From Ceratothoa steindachneri (taxonomy: Eukaryota; Arthropoda; Malacostraca; Isopoda; Cymothoidae), in contig OZ018326.1 in NCBI GenBank assembly GCA_963969495.1, forward strand, positions 1,985,444 through 2,049,443: 64,000 nt of DNA, given 5' to 3'. Of the stretch, positions 11,935 through 24,400 are shown piece by piece. Made by a program: the position numbers and the translations under genes. Below the pieces are notes generated by a model. The model did not search any database. It had not been told where the DNA came from and saw nothing but the letters and a program-made list of their open reading frames with translations. Position 1 is the stretch's first letter. Every line of letters starts with the position of its first letter.

Positions 11935-12620
11935 TAATGCCTATTACTACGAACGCAACCTCCAAAGGCGGAGCTAGACCCGGGTTAATTGCCGACTCAT
12001 CCAGGCCATTGCATTCATATAGATTATGCTGGTCTAATTCAGGGTCGATGGCAACATATATCACACCTAGGTTCCTAAAGTAAATAAATTATAGAGTACT
12101 TACATCACTCATTTAAACATTTGGTTTACCTATTGGTCCGTGGTTTACATCTCAGGAATTTAAAGACATAATACAGAATAGGGCTATTGGCCATACTACG
12201 AATGCTGTATACAAGCATTCTACTAAATCGTTGGTATAAAAGTTTGTTCAAACCAGAAAGAAAGCACTTAGAACTTCTAATTTTACTATACAAGTGACTA
12301 TAGACAAATTCTTATTTAACGATAGACAAACACCTCATAGTACTACAAGAATATCACATAAGGAGATAATATTCGTAAGGCGACTACGATTCTGATTAGA
12401 CCTCCATTGGCCTGCAGATTCAGCTGCAGCTAAGTTCCTAAACGGCGCCAACTTCAGATGAAGCATCATACAGGGGTAACAAGGAAGCTACAACTTAAGC
12501 CAGAATCTCCTGTGATGATTGAGAACTATACTCCTAGTGGATCTAGCAGGATTCTTTCGGTTATTGTAGAACAGACGGCTCCATTGATTTATAAATGTGC
12601 AATGTATTTATAAAACTATC
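11935..12620 (+). pseudogene. Decayed Ty3/gypsy integrase, core and C-terminal domain
   Basis: The plus strand shows the integrase core in order. Near 12012-12048 IHIDYAGLIQGR contains the first catalytic Asp. Near 12140-12170 IGPWFTSQEFK aligns to the second block, normally SDNGPQFTS, so the second Asp is lost. Near 12180-12280 TTNAVYKHSTKSLV-stop-KFVQT aligns to the block normally ending NGxAERxVQT, so the catalytic Glu codon position is now TAA. RQTPHSTTRISHKEIIF follows near 12320-12375. Near 12490-12600 QLKPESPVMIENYTPSG and VIVEQTAPLIYK match the C-terminal domain. At least one frame change separates blocks. No LTR is seen. It precedes the mariner derivative by ~300 bp and is a different copy from the relics at 3.6 and 14.8 kb. 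Confidence 0.85.
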
Positions 12621-12917
12621 TGATTTGAAAAGAAATCATGATCAAACCGTCTTGAGAAGTACTTCTCCAGCTGAATCAAATTCTCACTCCACTCCTTCTG
12701 GCCAACTACCACTATTTCTAAAAATGAATCAGCGTCAGTAAATTAGTAAGGCTGCTACTCCTAGAAGTGAAAGAGGAAGCATGGTGGGCAGAGATCACCT
12801 TCATCTGCTGCCTGAGAAGATGTAGTAGGTATCCTGGTTTGATGTAAATAGTTCCTGAAAATAAAAGAGACTATTTTAAAGAACCTACATGAAAGATTCT
12901 TTGAACTCGAAGTGAAT

Positions 12918-13850
12918 TACGAGGGGCGGTCAATAAGCTTTGCGAATTGGTGGGGGAAAACGGAGAAAGGGGGATGGCTGTTTGTAGGGGTGTTAGGACA
13001 AGTTATGACAAGTCAGGACCTGCAGCCGCACGCTCCTGCCTCCTCTATTTAAAAAGCAGTAGCTAATCGCAGATCGTCAGTCACAACTTGTTTAACAATA
13101 AAGTAGGTTGAGCACCGCGCAGTGATCAAATTTTTGACCAAGGAAGGCAAGAATGAAAAAGAGATCCATGAATGCATGGTTTCAGTGTACACCGACACTG
13201 CCCCTTAATATGCAACTATTGTTCGCTGCAATAGGGAGTTCCGCCATGGTCTTGAGTCCCTTGAAGATGACCCCGTCCAGGACGCCCGTCAAACGTGACC
13301 AATGAGTACAATGTGGCCCGTGTGGAGAGGATGATCCTCAAACATCGACGGGTTAAGGTTGAAGAAATCGAGAGAGAACTTGGAGGATCACATGGAAGTG
13401 TTATCAACATCATCCGCGATAATTTGGCCATGACCAAGGTCTCAGCCCTTTGGGTCCCTAGAAACCTCACGCCCTATGATCAACTTCAACGTCGTCAAAG
13501 TCCACAAGGCCAGAGTTGCACAAGCTGCTCTGCGCCATTGCGGATTCGGGGAGCTCAGCCATTCCTCCTACAGTCCAGATCTGGCCCCTAGTGACTAATT
13601 TTTATTTCGCCAGCTCAAGGCTACACTACGTGGACGCCGGTTTGGGGACGATGAACATGTTTAGCTCGACGTCCAGGAGTGGATTGAACAGCAGTCGGGA
13701 GATTTCTGGTTGTCGGCATCTAAGCCTCAGGGACAAGTGGCGCAAGTGCATTGAAGTTGAGGTTAGTTATATTGAAAGATAATAACACAATTTTCCTCAT
13801 ATCTCGTTTCCTTATATCCGAATTGCAAAACTTATTGACCGCCCCTCGTA
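12918..13850 (+). mobile_element. Mariner deletion derivative with intact terminal inverted repeats
   Basis: Both ends carry TA followed by CGAGGGGCGGTCAATAAG, perfectly matched and continuing with mismatches to ~30 bp. The element proper is 12920-13848 (929 bp) between TA duplications. Complete mariners are ~1.3 kb. Inside, on the plus strand, lies the transposase N-terminus (AVIKFLTKEGKNEKEIHE near 13119-13175; VTNEYNVARVERMIL, ERELGGSHGSV, VPRNLTPYDQ to ~13485). The C-terminus follows at once (KARVAQAAL, YSPDLAPSD with the third catalytic Asp, RRFGDDE, EWIEQQS, KWRKCIEVEVSYIE). The catalytic middle with the first two Asp blocks is missing at ~13490-13505. It is therefore non-autonomous but could in principle be mobilised in trans. 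Confidence 0.93.
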
Positions 13851-14826
13851 GGTCTACAGCAGTAACATCATTGAATGTAGATGTTATATTGTGAAAAGAA
13901 CCAGATTTTTCAAGCAAAAAGATGGCACGAAACGGTGTTTTTACTCTTTATTAAGCCTAAATTGTTCAAGTGTTAAACAAATTTACCCTTTGTGAAAGAT
14001 TGCTAATATTACATAATGGATACCAAAAATGAAGGGGACCAGATAACCAAAACTGCTGTTGAATTATATAATAATCCGTATGTCAACTGAGGATCTGTTC
14101 ATTATAACCATACACATATATTTAACACTTCTCTTAGGCCGGTTCATTTAAGGACTGTGTTTTCATCTCACAAGAAGAAAGCTAATCAGTTTTTAGCCTC
14201 TACTCTGCGGGATTTTACTGCTCTTTAGAACATGATTGAAAATCAAATATGTGAGCTCAAACCGCAGCGAAGGGAAACAGCAAGAGCACTCTCATGAGTA
14301 GGGAGGGTGGAGCGAGAGGCACTGTTGAATCTTCCAAAAGCGAAACCAACTTACCCTAATTCAAACAGTAAGGTGAGCTGCAGCATTGATTTTCGAATCT
14401 TTCTTCCTTTTTTCCTCAATCTCCTTTATTTCAGCAATATAAATAAAATATCTGTGCTGGTACGATAAGACATATGGAGGTAACGCACTACACTGTAGAT
14501 AACTTTGCCAATTGTACCAGTAATTCTAATCTCATTGTCAATAAAATTCTTGCTCTTGTTACCTTCGTTCTAATCATCATGCTTCTTATAGTTGGTGCTG
14601 TTACCCTAATTGATATGGCACACACGGGGTAATATGCTTACAGCTTTGCACATATTTTAAACACTACCTCCTTTACTTAACGTAAATTAACCATCTTTTT
14701 TAAACAACTACTACACTCTTCTCATTCCAAATCGTTTGCTTTGAATCCTTCCAACTTTTCAAAGAATTTAAACTAAAAAAGGCAAGTGGTACAAGATCAA
14801 TCTCTTTTGCATATCGTCATTTCCGG
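13851..14826. other. No recognised feature
   Basis: No long frame, repeat or RNA motif recognised between the mariner derivative and the next gypsy relic. Confidence 0.4.
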
Positions 14827-15420
14827 ATGGTCTTATTTTTCCGAATTTTTGACCCCCTTCTGTTATTTTACCTGGGTGACGCTGATGCTGAACACAAGGT
14901 AACCACGGGGTCTCACATGCATGAAAGTCGTTCTCACTCTGTTTTATTCATTAAAAATGCGAATTCCGTATATATAAGAACCCAGGCAAGGCTTAGTCTT
15001 CAAGATTTTATAGGCCTCAGTCGTGTTTTCAATGGACTTTCATATTGGCCGAGGTAGATTTTCCAATATTCGGTTTGGATTTTATTTGCGCCCAAGACCT
15101 TTTGGTTGACCTTCCGATACACAAATTTATAGAGCGTATAACATCTGTAAATATCTCTTGATCTTTTTTCCATTCAAAAGTTATCTCCTTTCTGTGCGTC
15201 TTTCTCCACTTGAAAGCCAATTCCAGCGCTTACTGCAGTATATTTCTGGTCTTACCCTCCTATTTTTAAGGATAGGCCTATTAAACAGAAGGTGGTGCAG
15301 CTGATTGAGACGCCCGGAAATTAAGTATTCTCCTGTACCCGCAGGCTGGATATAGATAGGCTTAAATCAAAGAGGAAGGAATTTAATTTGCTGATAAACA
15401 CTGGATTTCCCGTCATTCAC
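14827..15420 (+). pseudogene. Decayed Ty3/gypsy fragment, protease and protease-RT linker
   Basis: Near 14840-14895 the frame reads FRIFDPLLLFYLGDADA, aligning to the 'RIHDPxxGxxFLVDTGAD' start of gypsy protease; the active site is GDADA here. Further on appear LSLQDFIGLSRVF, then in another frame QWTFILAEVDFPILGLDFI near 15030-15085, the usual end of protease. Near 15240-15320 'FLRIGLLN' and related words run parallel to the linker of the relic at 4.03-4.13 kb, and the two copies can be matched at nucleotide level ('ggcctattaaaca' / 'acctattaaaca', 'gattgagacg' / 'gatagagacg'). RT proper is not recognisable. Frame changes and stops are frequent. Confidence 0.75.
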
Positions 15421-15655
15421 TTATGCTTTTGCCTCTTCCCTTCACGTTGTAATAAGGCTACACCTGCTGTATTTCGCACAATGGGGGATTACTGAAGTAT
15501 GGAAACGAACAGTATATACCAGATAAGTATCTCATTTATGTAATCTTACTATTTCAAATATGAAAAAACTCCATACATTCCTATTCTTTTAATTTCTACG
15601 ATCATACTAGTTGAAATCGTACAAAACTAGATTCCTAATAGATACTATAATTGGA

Positions 15656-15709
15656 GATTGTGTGATTGTAGGATTGAAATAGTAATTTCAATCCTAAAAT
15701 CACACAATC
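15656..15709. repeat. Inverted repeat, 25-bp arms with 4-nt loop
   Basis: Arms 15656-15680 and 15685-15709 are reverse complements with one mismatch; the loop is 'agta'. A weaker outer complement (aaactaga near 15633; tctagttt near 15717) may lengthen the stem. Confidence 0.9.
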
Positions 15710-18700
15710 ACAACCTTCTAGTTTATTTCCAAACTTAGTTTCAACTTATCATTTTATCTATTTAAAATTTACATTATTAATTAAATATTTTATTTATTTT
15801 ATACGTGACCAGGCGTAAAGTAAGTATTATTTCTTTAAAAATATCTAGTTTAAAGTAACACAACCGATTAATATTCCCTTACATTAAATATATAAGCCAT
15901 AAGATAATATTCTTTATATATTTATTTCCTTTCTTTTCAATAAATAGGTTGTTATTCTTATTTTTCGTCTCTTCACTTCTACCTCACATTTCCGATCCAG
16001 CTATTCTTACGTGCCTATTCTACATATAACATTTCCTCCATCATTCTCATCTTAATAAAATTTACAAGAAGAATATTGCGATCGATAATTTAGTTTATTT
16101 TAATAAAAACCCTTTTTAAGAGTTGCCTTTTCCACTTTTCTGTATCTTCGTGATGTTTATAAGTTAAAAGTAATATGACACTACTTATTGGTTTAAAAGC
16201 TCGTTGAAAATAACTGATACTGGAACATTAATCTCGTTTTTTGTTCATAAGTGTCGTGAAATAATTTGCAATATCTTCTAGCAAATTTTTTGTCTAAGAA
16301 CTATACGAGATCGCGGTCAGCGTAAATACTCATTCCATCCTCAATTATGAGCACTCGAAAAAAATATTAAAATATGCTTCATACTTATTGGGTTAATTAA
16401 TAATTGACAAGCCTCTTTTGTAAGTGAACCGTTCTCATCGCGAATCGGCTTCCTATTGTTAAAATATGAAAATTACCTCTTTGGGTTTCTGCACTGGACT
16501 GCGCGAGACTAATTTCGCATTAATTTTTTGTACTTCTTAACTTTATTTTCACCTTGTTTCTTTGATGAATATTGTTAATAAGCTTTTTAGCATTCAGAAG
16601 TTGTTTGATAACATGATAATATCTATTTATTTCCATATTGGCTTGCACATTGCAATATTTCGCGACGATAAGCCCTTCTATCGGGTATGCTTGCCCTCAA
16701 TAGTCGGTTGTACTCTTTCAAAAACGTAAAATATACATATAAATTTATGATACATTAAATTTGCATTTATGTATGCTAGTTCCTCCAAACAACCAACTAC
16801 TCTTAATTATGAACGTTTGTCGTCAAAGTTAAAGTATCTGAAATTATGTCTATATTTCGGGCTTTAATTTTCCCGGATTTTTTTAATTTCAAACGGACTG
16901 TGGTTTACTCTCACCCACTTACATGCGTACTGATGTATACTTACGTCTTAAATATAGTACTCTTACTTTGTTATCACTGAGTCAAAAGTGCTGCATATGA
17001 TACCGAGTTGGATTCCTAAGGGCCTTATGCAAAAATAAATCGTCTTCGAATTTTACATTATGGAAATTGCAAGCGCCCCAAATACTCCATAACCTTCGTC
17101 TAGTGATTTTAGCAAGGACACGAAATCAACGTTTGTCATGCTTTTCATTTAAAAAATTTAGTGCACTAAAGGACTTAACAGTAAAAATAGTTTTGTTTCT
17201 GCTTACTTTATCTGCTAAAACATCAGAGATTCCAAATGTTATTATTTCAGAACGAATACTTCAAAATTTAGTTCACAAAGATAAAAAATCCCCCGCCTTT
17301 GTATCCATCCCTATCTTTATTAAAAAGCTTAAAATCATTAACGAATTTCCGCAGACCACCTCTAGGATCTATTTCATTACATCGGTATAGAGATAAAGTC
17401 AAGGTTTCGAGTATTTAATAAATAAAATAAATCGAAAAATTTGTTCCGATAAAAGCGCCTTAAAAATAAAATAATGTAAACTAACTCTAAGTTGACGTTG
17501 TACCTCCAACTAGTGGGGAATTTTACATATTGCTTGTTTATCTTTCATCCTCTGTTGGCTCGTCTTTCGCGCTATTTATTCTAGGAATTAGTTTTCTATT
17601 AAAAACATTTTCACTCTCTTGTCTAAGAGGTGGCCCAATATTGCATTTCGCTCTTTGATTAAATCTCTTCAATCGCATTCAAAGAGGTACTGGTCGTTAA
17701 AGTGGATTCAATAATTTTCAAATTAGACACAAATTTCGTGTAGAAAACTCGTCTTTCGGTCATGAGAATACTTCTAGAATTTTGCTTTGAAGACCCATAA
17801 CAACGCTGAATAACTAGCTTACTTGGATTTGAACTCGATCTGTTCAATTAATTTAATGTGTTTTTGTACTAGTTAATCAAGGCGGGTATCTAAACTAGAA
17901 TATAATTGGCTCCTGTATTGCAATAAGTGCTGGATTATCAGTTTGTTTGTTTACCAAGGTGAACTACTCCGATTATTATTAAATCAGCTTAGAATCATGG
18001 CTATCTTTCTCTTTCTTGGTTTTCAAATTTGGAAATCACCAAACATTATAGTCTACTCGACAACTGCACTTTTCTTAGCTACGAATGCGACAAACAGATA
18101 AAATCCTCCCTTGAGTTTACTTGAGAAATCCAATGTAAATTACAAGACACTATAAATTTCAATGTCATAGATATATATTGTCAGGTAGCTAAGGTACCTG
18201 ATTGGATGCAAGCAATCCTGAAATCAGCTAGTGCCAGGGTATGATAATAATAAGTGATCACCCAACCTACTTGTTAGAGGAACCACCTATCTTTACCCCT
18301 TTTCATTACTTACCCACCTCCCCTATTCACCCTTGCCCTCCTATTCACAGAGTTTCTTAGTCTTAATCAAATGGTAGTGTGAACCGTTTGGTCGTTACCA
18401 GATACGAAGGTCGAAAGCCCGCTGAATAAGGAAAGAATTAGGTACGCGTGTGCTGGTCCGTTGACTCTGCTAATCCTTCGTCTAGTAGACAAAGAAGGTA
18501 GTTATGCCATCACCATCCTTTATGGTGCAAGTAGTTTTCCAGGAAAATTTCGCATCAATGAGAGGTTGGACGGGGACCGATTATATGTCTAAATGATCAT
18601 ATTCTGGAATTTGTGAACCTACGAAGACTTTTATCTTAACCTTCCCACTCATATGAAGGTCATAGTATCTACATTCCATGATTACCCTATATTACTTTTA

Positions 18701-18715
18701 AAATCTTATCATGGT
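15710..18715. other. AT-rich intergenic DNA, nothing firmly recognised
   Basis: The only longer frame (17067-17390, +, 107 codons) has no motif I can defend. No tandem repeat or inverted repeat stood out. Confidence 0.4.
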
Positions 18716-18719
18716 GACA

Positions 18720-20325
18720 ATTGTAAGCTTGTGGTAAAGCGCATGGCGATCCGCTTCCAAACAAAGCCTCCTCATCCCTTTGTGTCCGGTAGGAAAGGGG
18801 AAATTGAGGCACTCCTTTGAACAAAGTATTTCCTCTGGTGGAAAGTAGAGCGAATGGAATCTGTGATGCTTAAGGGTAGATGGTCACACGAAGCCCCAGT
18901 ACCCTGAGATGGAAAGGGTATCGGATGCCCTAGATGGCAGAATCTTCTATGGGGTTCACCTCTGTGCAAGCTTCTTCTCAGACGGCTCGGGGCCCCAGGA
19001 CTCACAAGGAGATAAGGGACTTCCGAACCTGGCTAGTAACTCTCTGAAAACTAAGACTTTCTCTATCTCGGAAGAGGATATTGCTGAAACCGACCAATTC
19101 AGGCTAGAGTATCCTACAGGTGAATGGAGAAGCGGATTCAACCTCCGGGCTCCTCTCCTAAGAAGAAAAGAAGTAAGAAGTGGACTAAAGATTCCTCTCA
19201 CTCCGCAGAGGCTCCGGAGGTGGAAGGGTCTGCTGCCATTTCGGCAAATGACCAGGCCAAGAACGGCACATCCGCGTACGAGGCGGTCTCGGGTGAGGGT
19301 CCTAGACCAAGACGAATGTTGCAAGTGCGCTGAGTGAAGCCTCAATTGCGCGGGGGCCCCTCATATAGAGACTACATGGTGTTTTCAAGCCCACAGGATT
19401 TGAACGTTTTTTCGTTATTCGTGGCACTGATGGTCGGATGTTGATCAAAGGCAACAGGATCCATCAGTGAAGAGTATTACCTAGCTTGATTGGTACCGAG
19501 CTGAAGGTGTCCCGTTTGTCGGATGGAAGCCTTTTGAAGAATGGGTAAGATCCCTCCAAATTGGCACTGATTTGTGCCCTTCTGACACTTCATAGCACCC
19601 GAGGAGTGTCACACCGCAATCTACATTGAACTTTGTAAATGGAGTAGTCTATGCGATGGAGCTTGTGGACTGCTCCACAGATGACATCAATATAGAGTGG
19701 TCAAGATCAAATGTGCGATAAGAAAACAGGGATGGGCGTCGATACCCACCCTTACACTATTTGTGTTATTCGACAGTGACAGTCTCGCTGAATCGGTGCG
19801 TGCCGGTCCGTATAGCAAGTGTGTGAAGGAATTCGTGTCACTGCCACTGAGCTACTACGCCACCACTTTGGCCATACAATCGCTCCTGCAGATGTGCAAA
19901 ATCATGTTTAACCGAAGTATGTGTAAGTTTATCCAAGCCGCATACGATAATTCCAAATCCTGTAGAGCTAAGTGTGTCAATTTCAGAAAGCCACAGGCCG
20001 CTTATTCGAAGCCATGTTTTGTTTATCTCCTAAAGAAGGAAACCAAGTCGTTATGGCAAAATATTGTTCTGCCAATATTTGGAACGCCTTATGCCTCAAT
20101 TGTAAAATCCACCCTCTGCTCCTGGCCTCTACAGGCCTAGAAACACTTTCTTTTTCACAGCTATTCTGAATCTTTCCTTAGGCACAACGCAGCCAGGGCG
20201 CTCTATTGTTAGAGTTGGCCAAAACAATGGTTTCACACCCAGCCACTGCTAAAACCAGGGTTACTTCCATCCTTCCACAGAATACCGTTTCCCATACGGC
20301 GAAAAGGTCGCACGCCTCTACCCAA
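18720..20325 (+). pseudogene. Decayed gag (ORF1) of the I-like retrotransposon family
   Basis: This is an old plus-strand copy of the ORF1 region of the element at 25.4-32.2 kb. Parallel blocks in order: MEKRIQPPGSSPKKKRSKK (19124 on) against GEKRVHSPPSSPKKKK; GVFKPTGFERFFVIRGTDG near 19380 against GVFEPTGFKRFLVIRSTDG; RLSDGSLL near 19520; IKCAIRKQG near 19703 against VKRVIRKQG; LAESVRAG near 19790; a knuckle region near 19840-20000 in which most Cys/His are changed; FGTPYASIVKS near 20080 against LPGTSYASVPRK; TTQPGRS near 20185; AKTRVTS and AKRSHAST up to ~20325. Upstream similarity to the 5' part of the complete element reaches back to about 18750. There are many stops and frame changes, so it is dead. 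It ends directly against another relic. Confidence 0.88.
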
Positions 20326-21400
20326 GGGAGAGTACATTTGTTAAATATTTCTCTGAGGAGAAACAATTTGTATACTGCCACGATGTTTTCGGTCTGTTTA
20401 TCGAGTTGGGACTTGGCATCTATATCCCTGCTGAGTGGAGACTGTTTTTGGATAGCTCCAAGCGTAGCCTCAAGTGTCTACTTTTGCATAATAGTAATAA
20501 CTTTGGTGCAGTTCCTCTTGGTCTCTCTCTGTCCATCTGAGAGAAACTCAAGATGACATAAGAATGGTTATGGATTTACTTAAGTAAAATGACAACAATT
20601 ATTATATATGTGTAGACTTTAAGATGATCAACTTCCTCTTTGGCTAACAGAATGAATATACAAAGTTCCCATGATATATCTGTATGTTGGACAGTCGATA
20701 CCGTGAGAAACACTGGTCCCCAAAAGATTGGCCAGTTCGGGAAACTTTGGAAGCAAGAATGCCAAACATTGTTAATGAGCCAATCGTAAGTCGAGAAAAG
20801 ATTGTTTTCCTTTCACTTCATCTCAAACTGGGGTTGATGAAGGAGTATGTCAAGGCGTTGAACACTGACTATGACTATTTTCATTACAAGGTATCGGTGT
20901 TTCCTGCTTTTTCATACGAAAAAATAAAAGCAGGAGTATTTGATGTTCCCCAAATCCTAAGAATTTTGAGTGATTCTATATTCGTGAACATCAGTAATGA
21001 AAATGAGAAGGCAGCCTGGCTCTCAGTTTCTGCCGTTGTTCCCTAACTACTTGAGAAAAAAAGCGCATAACTACGAGGATCTGGATACTAAGATGCTGTT
21101 AGCATATCGTGATCTGGGATGCAACATGAATGTGAAGCTGCATTTCCTAAATAGTCACCTCGACCGATTCCAAGAGAATCTGAGAGCCCTGAGCGACGAA
21201 CAAGGGAAACGCTTCCATCAGGATTTGATGACAATGGAAGAGCGATACCAAGGTCACTGAGATAGACACATGATGGCGGACTACTGGTGGACGATTAGAA
21301 GAGAGCAGCTAACGAAAACTTAAAAGAGAAAGAGTTACCAACGAAAATATTTGCCCGATTGAAATCAAGAAGAGGTCCTCCAACCTGATGTACGGGCATT
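20325..21400 (+). pseudogene. Decayed coding relic of an unidentified repetitive family
   Basis: A discontinuous plus-strand reading starts near 20325 (TFVKYFSEEKQFVYCHDV, then GIYIPAEWRLFLDSSKRSLK and NFGAVPLGLSL). It continues as DSRYREKHWSPKDWP, MPNIVNEPIVSREKIVFL and LHLKLGLMKEYVKALN (20684-20870), FPAFSYEKIKAGVFD, EKAAWLSVSAVV, NYEDLDTKMLLAY, CNMNVKLHFLNSHLD and LSDEQGKRFHQDLMT up to 21260, then MADYWW and KRKSYQRKY to about 21360. I recognise it as a protein that recurs in many copies in animal genomes, which argues for a transposon-borne gene, but I do not know its function or element class. Several frame changes and stops break it. It begins exactly where the I-like gag relic stops. 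Confidence 0.65.
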
Positions 21401-24400
21401 AATAAATTAGCATCTATTTGATTACAGTATTTGTATTCCTAATGTGTAATTCAAGTTTCTTATCATATGCAATAAAATGTTTGTGCAAAAAAACCTGCTT
21501 CATAATAAATAAAGCAAAGGGATAATTCAAAATTACTTCAGGGCATGATGATAGGCGTGATAAAATGAAAATTATTGTATAATAATAGTTATTGATATTA
21601 CGAAAAATCTGTAGCATTTAGAAAGAATCTGATTTCAGATTTGAATTCAGTATGCTCGAATTAGATAGGAAAATGAGTTTTTGTCAATTCACAAAATATA
21701 TTGTTTCACACTGTAATCTTTCGCCACGATATACTTGTGATAATAGCATTATAACCGATACTTCCATAATCAAATTTTTACAGATTGGACCACATATATA
21801 ATTGAATTCTTTTTTAGGTTACCTGCCTCCACTTCCAGATATGTACTATATATTCTCCATCCTTTGAAAGGATGTAAAAGTTTTCCTTCTTTTGAAAATT
21901 TAATTAATCCTTGTTCCTCTTTATTTCGTTCAAGTAGTGTGAATTTTACTACAAATCGATATTCACGTCTCTGTTTTCCATTCTTTCAACTAATCCTACT
22001 TGTGGAAATATGTACAATCATGAGTGTTGCATTTAATATCGCAATAAGATGTATCAGATGTTTAATAAGCTTTGCTGTTTTGGGGGAGCGTTATTGCATA
22101 AATGAGAACGTAGATAAAACATTAGAATTTATAATACAAAATGTTTTTTTTTTAGTTTTAGATGACTTAAGTTTTAAGCTTTTACTCATAAAACTTATCT
22201 AATCTGTCTTAGAACTCTTCCTTATCAAAGCTTCTTTCATTCCGATCATGCTTGAGAAATGAGAAAAATGTGGCAATCCAAGCTATCTTTCTACAGCGCC
22301 CATCTGGCGTCTGCAACTAAAGTCCTAAGTGGCCCCAAACAATCTGAAGAAGGAATTTCAAGCCGGTAAGATGGAAGAGCAATTACTCAAAAGCTAAGCT
22401 ATTTTAAGTATTTCGCAATCAACGTGCGATGTCTGCTAGTGCAGTACTTTGCAAAACCACATCTCGAGTTGTGCAAAGTATTCTTAGATTGTGCAGTGTA
22501 TGTCTCTTTTATTTTTCCTTAGGTCATGTCTAAACCGATGTTTGTGAGTGAGATTGGCAAAGAAAGCTAACAATAAAACGAAAAGAGCCAGGAAATGTAG
22601 CACACTTAATATGCAAAAAGAGATCCGAGGTCCTTTGCAAACTGAATCTTTCTACAGAATAACGTTTTTTACACATATTTTCAAACCTTTGGATTTTTCT
22701 TCGACGATGTAATGAGAAACTTTAAAAGTACTTATTCTTTAATGATTTGCTACACATGAATTAAATTCAATTAAATAACTTTTACTTTTAGAATTTATTA
22801 ATTTGTACACTCTCTGGGTTGATTTAGTCCTTGCAAATTGTTTTCATAATGAGACATTTGCTAGCAAGCTTTTTGTAAAAAGGAAATCTTACTTTGTATG
22901 CTAAGAGTGCATTGTCTCACTCGCTTTGCCTCTCTGAAATGAGTGATAGTTGTAAGAGGGATGAAATATTTTGGATTGTGAACATAACATATTGCAGGAT
23001 AGTAAAGACTTATGGTGATCAACGCGATAGTGAATGCTAAGATTCCGAGTGCAGAAAGTATCAGGAATCTGCATGCAGTGGTATCGAATGAGAACGAAAC
23101 ATAAAGAGTAATAGTGATTAAGGGAAAATGACAATATGAAAGAGGTTTTATGTTTGAGATTGTACATTAAATAATATTCCAATTTAAATGAGGGAATGGT
23201 TTGATCCAAAATATGACTTAGATTGCATGATAAAACTTTCGTGAAGAATGTTGTTGCGAGCGTGTCTGATGGCGTGCAAAGAGATGTAAAACTGCCTTAA
23301 ATGTCGATTGAGCATAAGAAGTATTGAGAGAAATAGGGGTGATTTACTATGTCAAATCATGAAATATACAGAAATTGATATCAAGGACTTCAATTTTATA
23401 AGCAGACAATTATCGTGCCAGGACATTGCTTTCATATTACATTAGTCAGTAAAAGCCATATTTCATTCATCATGGTCAAAACGCTTTCAAAATCTTTTTG
23501 ACGCCACAGTCATTAAATTTCAGAATGAAATTTAGAATTAGATGATCTGAATACATTTTTTGCATACTTCCAAAAACTGACACAAAACTTTGGCTTGTGG
23601 ATAAAAAACATAATTTCGCTTCAACATTCAAAAAATCTTTCTGTTCATTTTTCTGATAATACCAACGTTACAGTTCTTCGACAACCCATGCTTTCCAATA
23701 TGTAAAAAAACATGCAAATTTTATAAGTCAGCAATATTCATGATATGGCAGTGACGTTTCACTATCTGTATTTACAATACCACAACATATTGTCCTAGAT
23801 AAATTTGAATTTTCCATGAATTCATCAAGAACGGAAAAAAATAAATTCACCTGTATTTTGCTCTTCTCCAATAAGATTTGATTCAGTTAACAACAAAATA
23901 ATAATTTCTTTAGCGATTTTAATGTCTGCAATTTGATAAAACTACTGAGCCAAAAATGTTGCTTTCAACGTTTTATGCTGCTATCCACAATGCGGCGAAT
24001 AGTACAGCTAGGCATGACTCATGTACCCCAAATTGGGCTGGCAGTTCTATCATGGACAAGCAACTTGTAAGTAACATGTAGTGGATTTATTGCACTCAAG
24101 AAAATATTGCTCGCAAGAGGTTCTGGTGCTATATATATTCCAATCACGAGCACTTGATCTATCTTCACTTGTTTGCCGTAAAAATTTTAATAAAAGATTT
24201 CTAGTTAAACTGCAATATTTGTTTTTCTCTTAAAATAGCGAAAAATAGGATAATTCATTTTTTAAGCGAATCGTATAAGGTTGAAGCGTCATTTTATCAT
24301 TGCAAAACAAAATTGGCACCAGCTTACCCATTGCTTGCTTTCAACTATATAGTTTAACCATATTGCTTATTCTCTGTGCAATGCTTTTTCTCCTACATGA

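Noticed and set aside
17067..17390. Possible tyrosine-recombinase (DIRS-type) fragment
   Set aside because: A stretch reading LKDLTVKIVLFLLTLSAKTSE is vaguely similar, but no Arg/His/Tyr catalytic positions can be placed.
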